Under the pieces are notes generated by a model. It worked only from the letters and a program-made list of their open reading frames with translations. It was not told the DNA's origin and searched no databases. Position numbers and translations under genes: made by a program. 64,000 bases of DNA, from positions 5,215,001 to 5,279,000 of the forward strand of contig NZ_CP099397.1 of the NCBI RefSeq assembly GCF_021495345.1. Direction: 5' to 3'. Shown piece by piece: positions 56,541 through 64,000 of the stretch. Source of the stretch: Pseudomonas hydrolytica. GTDB taxonomy: Bacteria; Pseudomonadota; Gammaproteobacteria; Pseudomonadales; Pseudomonadaceae. How positions within the stretch are numbered: the stretch's first letter is position 1; each line of letters begins with the position of its first letter.

Positions 56541-57311
56541 TTAGTTTTCCAGCGCCGCGAGGATCAGCTGAATGCCGCGCGCGCGTATCTGTTCGGCCGC
56601 CTGGGCATCCAGGCGCTCGTCGGTGATCAGGGTATGGACGCTGCTCCAGGGCAGCTCCAGATTGGGAATGCGCCGGCCGATCTTGTCGCTCTCGACCATG
56701 ACGATGACTTCACGGGCCACCTCGGCCATCACCCGCGACAGACCGAGCAGCTCGTTGAAGGTGGTGGTGCCACGCTCCAGGTCGATGCCATCGGCGCCGA
56801 TGAACAGCTGGTCGAAGTCGTAGGAGCGCAGCACCTGCTCGGCCACCTGGCCCTGGAAGGACTCCGAATGCGGGTCCCAGGTGCCGCCGGTCATCAGCAG
56901 CACCGGCTCGTGCTCGATATCGCGCAGGGCGTTGGCCACGTTGAGCGAGTTGGTCATCACCACCAGACCAGGCTTGTAGCCAAGCTGCGGAATCATGGCC
57001 GCCGTAGTGGTGCCGCTGTCGATGATGATGCGCGCATGCTCGCGGATGCGTGCCACGCCGGCACGGGCGATGGCCTGCTTGTAGGGAGAAATGGGCTGCG
57101 TCGGCTCGCTGATCAGCTCCTGCGGCACCGGCACGGCGCCGCCATAGCGACGCAGCAGCAGACCGTTCTTTTCCAGGGCAGCGAGATCCTTGCGAATGGT
57201 CACTTCGCTGGTGGCAAAGTGCTGGGCCAGAGCGTCCACGCTCACCTCGCCCTGCTCGGCGAGCAAAGCAAGGATGGTGTGGCGACGTTGCGGCGTGTTG
57301 CGCTTCGACAT
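56541..57311 (-). CDS. glmR: DeoR-family regulator of glmS
   Basis: A 256-residue DeoR-type regulator: winged helix '[35 protein letters not shown]' region at residues 9-43, and a sugar-phosphate-binding domain with '[15 protein letters not shown]' and '[15 protein letters not shown]'. In pseudomonads the gene next to glmS is called glmR and links amino-sugar supply to glmS expression; I assign the name by position and family. Confidence 0.9.
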   Translation of the reverse strand: MSKRNTPQRRHTILALLAEQGEVSVDALAQHFATSEVTIRKDLAALEKNGLLLRRYGGAVPVPQELISEPTQPISPYKQAIARAGVARIREHARIIIDSGTTTAAMIPQLGYKPGLVVMTNSLNVANALRDIEHEPVLLMTGGTWDPHSESFQGQVAEQVLRSYDFDQLFIGADGIDLERGTTTFNELLGLSRVMAEVAREVIVMVESDKIGRRIPNLELPWSSVHTLITDERLDAQAAEQIRARGIQLILAALEN

Positions 57312-57384
57312 GCTTAAGTTTCGATTCGAAAGATAATGGCGCGAATCAAAACATATGATCGAAAGGCCCGCAAGCGTCCGCCGA

Positions 57385-57996
57385 TCAGTTCAGCGTCAGT
57401 TTGACCCCGAAACCGACCAGGCACAGCCCTGCCAGTTTCTCCAGAGCCCTCGCGATACGTGGGTTGGCGCGCATGCGCTCGGCGAGAAAGTGCGTCAGCA
57501 GTACGATCAGCAGGCCGTAGAGGAAAGTCAGCGCCATGATGGTCACGGCCATGAAACCGAAAGTAATCAGCCCTTGATGGCGCTGCGGGTCGATGAACAG
57601 CGGAAAGAAGGCCATGTAGAAGACGATGGCCTTGGGGTTGAAGACGGTGATTACCAGGGTTTGCCACAGGTATTGGCGCGGCTTGATATCCAGCGTCGGC
57701 GCCGCGCCTGGCTTGGCCAGGATCATGCGCAGGCCAAGGTAGATCAGGTAGGCCGCACCGAGCCATTGCACCACATGGAAGGCTGCCGGATAGGCCTTGA
57801 GCAGCGCGGCGACCCCGGCCACGGCCAGCCACAGCAGCACCTGGTCGCCGAAGATGATGCCGAAGGTCGAGGCCAGCCCACCGCGAATCCCGCCCTTGCC
57901 GGTGGACAGGATCAGCGCCAGGTTACCCGGCCCGGGAATGGCCAGCAGGATGATGAAAGCCACCACGAAGGCGGCGTAATCCGTCACACCGAACAT
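57385..57996 (-). CDS. LysE/RhtB-family amino-acid exporter
   Basis: A 203-residue six-helix exporter with 'FIILLAIPGPGNLALILSTGKGG', 'WLGAAYLIYLGLRMIL' and 'TVFNPKAIVFYMAFFPLF'. GGAGG lies 9 bases before the ATG. It is distinct from the LysE gene at 39291. A stand-alone gene between glmU and glmR; substrate unknown. Confidence 0.92.
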   Translation of the reverse strand: MFGVTDYAAFVVAFIILLAIPGPGNLALILSTGKGGIRGGLASTFGIIFGDQVLLWLAVAGVAALLKAYPAAFHVVQWLGAAYLIYLGLRMILAKPGAAPTLDIKPRQYLWQTLVITVFNPKAIVFYMAFFPLFIDPQRHQGLITFGFMAVTIMALTFLYGLLIVLLTHFLAERMRANPRIARALEKLAGLCLVGFGVKLTLN

Positions 57997-58042
57997 ACAG
58001 GACTGCCTCCGGCAGGTTATCCACAGGCCTGATCTCCCGCAC

Positions 58043-59401
58043 TCACTTCTTGGTCGGCCGCTTCCAGCCCTCGATATTGCGCTGCTTGGCCCGGCCGACT
58101 GCCAGCGTGTCCGCGGGCACGTCGCTGGTCACCACCGAACCGGCGCCCGTGGTGGCGCGGTCGCCCAGCGTTACCGGTGCTACCAGCGCGCTGTTGGAGC
58201 CGATGAAGACGTCCTCGCCCATGACGGTGCGGAACTTGTTGGCACCGTCGTAGTTGCAGGTGATGGTGCCGGCACCGATATTGGTGCGCGCGCCGATTTC
58301 GGCATCGCCCAGGTAGCTCAGGTGACCGGCCTTGGCGCCTTCGCCCAGCACGGCATTCTTCAGTTCGACGAAGTTACCCACATGGGCCTTGGCGCCCAGT
58401 TTGGTGCCGGGGCGCAGGCGCGCAAACGGGCCACAGTCGGCGCCCTCGCCCATCTCGGCGCCGTCCAGGTGGCTGTTGGCCTTGACGATGGCGCCCTTGC
58501 GCAGCACCGAGTCCTTGATCACGCAGTTCGGACCGATCTGCACATCGTCTTCGATCACCACCTTGCCTTCGAGGATCACGTTGATGTCGATGGTCACGTC
58601 GCGGCCGACGCTCACCTCACCGCGCACATCGAGGCGATGCGGATCACGCAGGGTTACGCCCTGAGCCATCAGGCGGCGGGCGATGCGGTGCTGGTAGTGG
58701 CATTCGAGCTGAGCAAGCTGGATGCGGTCGTTGGCGCCCAGCACTTCCATCTCGTCGGCGGCACGCTCGGTGGCCACAGTCAGGCCGTCGGCCACGGCCA
58801 TGGCGATCACATCGGTCAGGTAGTACTCGCCCTGGGCGTTGCTGTTGGACAGGCGGCCCAGCCAGTCGGCCAGACGCTTGCCGGGCACCGCGAGGATGCC
58901 GGTATTGCCCTCGCGGATCTGCCGCTGCGCTTCGCTGGCGTCCTTGTGCTCGACGATGGCCTGCACCACGCCAGCGGCGTCGCGCACGATGCGACCGTAG
59001 CCGGTCGGGTCGGCCAGCTCGACGGTGAGCAGGCCCAGCTGGTTGTCGCTGACCAGTGCCAGCAGACGCTCGAGAGTCGCGGTCTCGATCAGCGGTACGT
59101 CGCCGTAGAGCACCAGCACGGTATCGGCGCCGAGTTGCGGCAGGGCCTGGGCCACGGCATGGCCGGTGCCCAGCTGCTCGGCCTGGATGACGAAATTCAG
59201 GTCGTCGGCGGCCAGGCGCTCGCGCACCTTGTCGGCGCCGTGGCCGATCACCACCTGGATGCTGCTCGGCTGCAGGCGCCGCGCGGTGTCGATGACATGC
59301 CCCAGCATGGGCTTGTCGGCGACCGGGTGCAGCACCTTGGGCAGCGCCGAACGCATGCGCGTGCCCTGGCCAGCGGCAAGAATGACGATATCCAGACTCA
59401 T
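58043..59401 (-). CDS. glmU: bifunctional N-acetylglucosamine-1-phosphate uridyltransferase / glucosamine-1-phosphate acetyltransferase
   Basis: A 452-residue cytoplasmic enzyme making UDP-GlcNAc. The N-terminal pyrophosphorylase has '[27 protein letters not shown]' region residues and 'VLYGDVPLI'. The C-terminal left-handed beta-helix acetyltransferase has hexapeptide repeats and '[17 protein letters not shown]'. The ATG at 59401 follows AAGGAG. With glmS it supplies the cell wall precursor; order glmU - atpC is the usual Pseudomonas arrangement. Confidence 0.97.
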   Translation of the reverse strand: MSLDIVILAAGQGTRMRSALPKVLHPVADKPMLGHVIDTARRLQPSSIQVVIGHGADKVRERLAADDLNFVIQAEQLGTGHAVAQALPQLGADTVLVLYGDVPLIETATLERLLALVSDNQLGLLTVELADPTGYGRIVRDAAGVVQAIVEHKDASEAQRQIREGNTGILAVPGKRLADWLGRLSNSNAQGEYYLTDVIAMAVADGLTVATERAADEMEVLGANDRIQLAQLECHYQHRIARRLMAQGVTLRDPHRLDVRGEVSVGRDVTIDINVILEGKVVIEDDVQIGPNCVIKDSVLRKGAIVKANSHLDGAEMGEGADCGPFARLRPGTKLGAKAHVGNFVELKNAVLGEGAKAGHLSYLGDAEIGARTNIGAGTITCNYDGANKFRTVMGEDVFIGSNSALVAPVTLGDRATTGAGSVVTSDVPADTLAVGRAKQRNIEGWKRPTKK

Positions 59402-59474
59402 AGAAGGCTCCTTGCGGGGCAAGATTGGACCGCGGCGAGAAAGGGCCGCGCGAAAAGAACGCTATTTTGCCAGA

Positions 59475-59503
59475 AACGCAAAGGGGCGACCTAAGTCGCC
59501 CCT
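59475..59503 (-). terminator. rho-independent terminator of the atp operon
   Basis: On the minus strand a stem GGGGCGA / TCGCCCC with a 6-base loop is followed by TTTGCGTTT, about 25 bp past the atpC stop codon. Confidence 0.8.
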
Positions 59504-59525
59504 TGCGTGATACCGCGATACAGCG

Positions 59526-59960
59526 TCAGCGGACGCGACCACCGAACTTCTTGCGCATCTCTTCGATGGTGCGCAGCTGGGCAGCAGCCTCGGCCAGGCG
59601 TGCCGAAGCACTGCCGTAGTCGAACTCGGTGCCCTTCTCGCTCAGCGCCTTCTCGGCAGCCTTGCGCGCCTCGATGGCAGCGGCTTCATCCAGGTCGCCG
59701 GCACGAACGGCGGTGTCGGCAAGAACCTTCACCATGCTCGGCTGAACTTCCAGGAAGCCACCGGAGATGTAGAACACCTCCTCGGTGCCACCCTGCTTGA
59801 TCACTCGCACCGGACCCGGCTTGAGATCGGTCAGCAGCGGGGTGTGGCCCGGCAGGATACCCAGGTCACCGAGGTGACCGTGGGCGATGACCATTTCCAC
59901 CAGCCCCGAGAACAGCTCTTCTTCCGCACTGACGATATCGCAGTGGACTGACATAGCCAT
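59526..59960 (-). CDS. atpC: F1Fo ATP synthase epsilon subunit
   Basis: A 144-residue central-stalk subunit with an N-terminal beta-barrel ('[25 protein letters not shown]') and C-terminal helical hairpin. GAGG lies 7 bases before the first ATG; a second in-frame ATG follows two codons later. Last gene of the atp operon. Confidence 0.97.
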   Translation of the reverse strand: MAMSVHCDIVSAEEELFSGLVEMVIAHGHLGDLGILPGHTPLLTDLKPGPVRVIKQGGTEEVFYISGGFLEVQPSMVKVLADTAVRAGDLDEAAAIEARKAAEKALSEKGTEFDYGSASARLAEAAAQLRTIEEMRKKFGGRVR

Positions 59961-60005
59961 AACAATGCCTCGGTTGAGAGGCCGGACAAGGCAGCTGCCC
60001 TATCC

Positions 60006-60030
60006 GGCCCGGACGCCCCCTAGAGGGCGC
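60006..60030 (-). other. intercistronic hairpin between atpD and atpC
   Basis: GCGCCCTCTAGGGGGCG forms a compact stem in the 79-bp gap. There is no T-tract, so it may stabilise or process mRNA rather than terminate. Confidence 0.5.
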
Positions 60031-60039
60031 ACCCGTTAC

Positions 60040-61446
<1,407 letters not shown>

Positions 61447-62310
61447 TTAAACCGCGGCAGCGCCGCCGACGATTTCCGAGATTTCCTGGGTGATCGCAGC
61501 CTGACGCGCCTTGTTGTAGATCAGCTGCAGATCGCTGATCAGGTTGCCGGCGTTGTCGGTTGCGTTCTTCATGGCGATCATCCGCGCGGCCTGTTCGCAC
61601 GCGCTGTTCTCGACCACGGACTGATAGACCTGCGACTCCACGTAGCGGACCAGCAGCGCATCCAGCAGCTGCTGGGCGTCCGGCTCGTACACGTAGTCCC
61701 ACAGACCCTTCTGTACCCCTTGCTCTTCGCTCGCGGCCAGCGGCAACAACTGCTGCACTTCCGGCTTCTGCACCATGGTGTTCACGAACTTGTTCGATAC
61801 CAGGTAGAGGCGGTCGATACGGCCTTCGGCGTAGGCATCCAGCACGACCTTGACGCTACCGATCAGGTCGTTGATGGACGGCTCTTCACCCAGCTTGCTG
61901 ATGGCGGCAACCACGTTGCCCCCGTTGCTGCGGAAGAAGCTCGCGCCCTTGCTGCCCACCACGCAGAAATCGGCGTCGACCTTCTGGTCGCGCCATTCCT
62001 TCAGGCTTTTCAACAGCGCCTTGAACAGGTTGATGTTCAAGCCACCGCACAGACCACGATCCGAGGTCACCACGATATAACCGACGCGCTTTACATCACG
62101 CTCCACCATGAACGAGTGGCGGTATTCCGGGTTCGCCTTGGCCAGGTGACCGATCACCTGACGAATACGCTCGGCGTAGGGGCGACCGGCAGCCATGCGC
62201 TGTTGAGCCTTGCGCATTTTGCTGACCGCCACTTTTTCCATGGCGCTGGTGATCTTTTGCGTGCTTTTGATGCTCGCAATCTTGCTGCGAATCTCTTTTG
62301 CGCCTGCCAT
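61447..62310 (-). CDS. atpG: F1Fo ATP synthase gamma subunit
   Basis: A 287-residue rotor-shaft subunit: N-terminal coiled helix '[35 protein letters not shown]' region, '[11 protein letters not shown]' and C-terminal helix '[43 protein letters not shown]' region. Normal length. Confidence 0.98.
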   Translation of the reverse strand: MAGAKEIRSKIASIKSTQKITSAMEKVAVSKMRKAQQRMAAGRPYAERIRQVIGHLAKANPEYRHSFMVERDVKRVGYIVVTSDRGLCGGLNINLFKALLKSLKEWRDQKVDADFCVVGSKGASFFRSNGGNVVAAISKLGEEPSINDLIGSVKVVLDAYAEGRIDRLYLVSNKFVNTMVQKPEVQQLLPLAASEEQGVQKGLWDYVYEPDAQQLLDALLVRYVESQVYQSVVENSACEQAARMIAMKNATDNAGNLISDLQLIYNKARQAAITQEISEIVGGAAAV

Positions 62311-62333
62311 TTCACACCTTTTGGTTCAAGCAG

Positions 62334-62353
62334 GCGGGGGCCGAAGCCCCCGC
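62334..62353 (-). other. intercistronic hairpin between atpA and atpG
   Basis: GCGGGGGC / GCCCCCGC with a 4-base loop between the two genes, without a T-tract; likely an mRNA-stability element. Confidence 0.55.
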
Positions 62354-62358
62354 TGCGG

Positions 62359-63903
62359 TTACCAGGTTTGGGTGGCCTTGAACTTCTCGATACCGGCTTT
62401 CAGGCCAGCGTCGATTTCGTCGTTGAAGTCACCCTTCTCGTTGATCTTCGCCATCAGGTCGGCGTGATCACGCTTGAAGAAGGCGATCAGGGCCTGCTCG
62501 AAGCTGATGATCTTGGCGACTTCGACGTCCTGCAGGAAGCCGCGCTCGGCTGCGTACAGGGACACCGACATTTCGGCAATGGACATCGGCGCATACTGCT
62601 TCTGCTTCATCAGCTCGGTTACGCGCTGACCATGCTCAAGCTGCTTGCGGGTGGCTTCGTCCAGGTCAGAAGCGAACTGGGCGAATGCCGCCAGTTCACG
62701 GTACTGAGCCAGAGCGGTACGGATACCACCGGAGAGCTTCTTGATGATCTTGGTCTGAGCCGCGCCACCGACGCGGGATACCGAGATACCGGCGTTGACG
62801 GCCGGACGGATACCCGAGTTGAACATGGCCGATTCCAGGAAGATCTGACCGTCGGTGATGGAAATCACGTTGGTCGGAACGAACGCGGAAACGTCACCGG
62901 CCTGGGTTTCGATGATCGGCAGAGCGGTCAGCGAGCCAGTCTTGCCCTTCACGGCGCCATTGGTGAACTTCTCGACGTACTCTTCGGAAACGCGGGAAGC
63001 GCGCTCCAGCAGACGGCTGTGGAGATAGAACACGTCGCCCGGGTAGGCTTCACGGCCTGGCGGACGGCGCAGCAGCAGGGAGATCTGACGGTAGGCAACG
63101 GCCTGCTTGGACAGGTCGTCGTACACGATCAGGGCATCTTCACCGCGGTCGCGGAAGTATTCACCCATGGTGCAGCCGGCGTACGGAGCCAGGAACTGCA
63201 GGGCAGCGGATTCGGAAGCCGAAGCTGCAACCACGATGGTGTTGGCCAGGGCGCCAGCTTCTTCCAGCTTGCGTACCACGTTGGCGATGGTCGACTGCTT
63301 CTGACCTACGGCGACGTAGACGCAGCGGATGCCGCTGTCTTTCTGGTTGATGATGGCGTCGACGGCCAGAGCAGTCTTACCGATCTGACGGTCACCGATG
63401 ATCAGCTCGCGCTGGCCACGGCCTACCGGAATCATGGCATCGACGGACTTGTAACCGGTCTGTACCGGCTGGTCGACCGACTTACGCCAGATCACGCCCG
63501 GCGCAACCTTTTCAACGGCGTCGCTGGCGGCGGCGTTGATCGGGCCTTTGCCATCGATCGGGTTGCCCAGTGCGTCAACCACACGGCCCAGCAGTTCCGG
63601 ACCAACCGGGACTTCCAGGATGCGGCCGGTGCACTTGGCGCTCATGCCTTCGGCGAGGGTCAGGTAGCTACCCAGTACCACGGCACCCACGGAGTCTTGC
63701 TCCAGGTTCAGGGCCATGCCGTACACGCCACCAGGGAATTCGATCATCTCGCCGTACATCACGTCGGCGAGGCCGTAGATGCGCACGATACCGTCGGAAA
63801 CGCTGACGATGGTGCCTTCATTACGGGCTTGAGCGGTTACATCAAGCGACTCAATGCGCTGCTTGATGATTTCGCTAATTTCGGAAGGATTCAGTTGCTG
63901 CAT
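62359..63903 (-). CDS. atpA: F1Fo ATP synthase alpha subunit
   Basis: A 514-residue non-catalytic nucleotide-binding subunit with Walker A '[15 protein letters not shown]', '[30 protein letters not shown]' region and '[33 protein letters not shown]' region. Normal length. Confidence 0.98.
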   Translation of the reverse strand: MQQLNPSEISEIIKQRIESLDVTAQARNEGTIVSVSDGIVRIYGLADVMYGEMIEFPGGVYGMALNLEQDSVGAVVLGSYLTLAEGMSAKCTGRILEVPVGPELLGRVVDALGNPIDGKGPINAAASDAVEKVAPGVIWRKSVDQPVQTGYKSVDAMIPVGRGQRELIIGDRQIGKTALAVDAIINQKDSGIRCVYVAVGQKQSTIANVVRKLEEAGALANTIVVAASASESAALQFLAPYAGCTMGEYFRDRGEDALIVYDDLSKQAVAYRQISLLLRRPPGREAYPGDVFYLHSRLLERASRVSEEYVEKFTNGAVKGKTGSLTALPIIETQAGDVSAFVPTNVISITDGQIFLESAMFNSGIRPAVNAGISVSRVGGAAQTKIIKKLSGGIRTALAQYRELAAFAQFASDLDEATRKQLEHGQRVTELMKQKQYAPMSIAEMSVSLYAAERGFLQDVEVAKIISFEQALIAFFKRDHADLMAKINEKGDFNDEIDAGLKAGIEKFKATQTW

Positions 63904-63918
63904 GCCAGTTCCCTCAAA

Positions 63919-64000
63919 TCAGGATTTCAACGCTTCGGCCAGCTTGTTCAGCTTGCCGCGGACCGAACCGTCGATGACCAGGTCACCTGCACGAATGACA
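63919..64000 (-). CDS. atpH: F1Fo ATP synthase delta subunit, C-terminal end only
   Basis: The last 26 codons (ending 'GKLNKLAEALKS') run to the window edge. The sequence fits the AtpH C-terminus ('VIRAGDLVIDGSVRGKLNKL'), and gene order atpH-atpA is standard. The rest lies outside the window. Confidence 0.92.
   Translation of the reverse strand, partial: VIRAGDLVIDGSVRGKLNKLAEALKS

Overview
The window is GC-rich (roughly 65%), densely coded DNA from a Pseudomonas-type gammaproteobacterium. The evidence is an F1Fo-ATPase / glmU / glmR-glmS block, DctB/DctD regulators, an aerobic cobalamin (cob) pathway with Pseudomonas-like gene order, and REP-type palindromes beginning TGTAGGAGC. I lean towards the P. 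mendocina/oleovorans lineage, but that is only an impression. No tRNA, rRNA, CRISPR array, transposase or prophage gene was seen.

Layout. (1) 0-11 kb: a cNMP/CBS/DUF294 signalling protein with a DEDDh exonuclease, a LysR regulator divergent from L-serine dehydratase, two tandem BCCT transporters and a cardiolipin synthase. (2) 11-24.7 kb: a periplasmic binding protein, a siderophore receptor with a PepSY reductase-like partner, and a TAXI-TRAP transport cluster (fused permease, DUF1850 protein, binding protein) preceded by a sigma-54-type promoter. A DctB/DctD-like two-component pair follows, oriented as if co-transcribed with a cyclopropane fatty acid synthase. (3) 24.7-30.3 kb: a TonB receptor plus ABC importer operon carrying both a cobalamin riboswitch and a Zur-like palindrome. 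(4) 30.3-38.1 kb: cobalamin block 1, with cobL-cobK-ferredoxin-like on the minus strand and cobG-cobH-cobI-cobJ on the plus strand behind a second cobalamin riboswitch that is split by a 136-bp MITE. (5) 38.2-43.9 kb: accessory regulators, LysE exporter, flavin and SDR oxidoreductases, an AhpD-like protein and an azoreductase. (6) 44-53 kb: cobalamin block 2, with riboswitch-cobW-cobN-chlI-chlD-cobF on the minus strand and cobE-cobM on the plus strand. (7) 53-64 kb: a ribbon-helix-helix protein translationally coupled to a methionine aminopeptidase, then glmS-glmR (with the attTn7 neighbourhood), a LysE exporter, glmU and atpC-D-G-A-(H).

The two cob blocks together encode precorrin-2 to hydrogenobyrinic acid (CobI, G, J, M, F, K, L, H) and the cobalt chelatase (CobN with ChlI/ChlD-type subunits). 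The a,c-diamide synthase and the late enzymes must lie outside. CobF fills the C-1 deacetylating methyltransferase step; there is no cbiD here.

Points most worth a second look: the MITE inside a cobalamin riboswitch, a REP palindrome translated in frame inside a signal peptide, the combination of a cobalamin riboswitch with a Zur-like box, the RHH-MetAP operon with its own operator-like repeats, the sigma-54 leader with a small ORF ahead of the TAXI transporter, and a cluster of DnaA-box-like sites near 53.1 kb combined with an excess of TTATCCACA across 30-58 kb.
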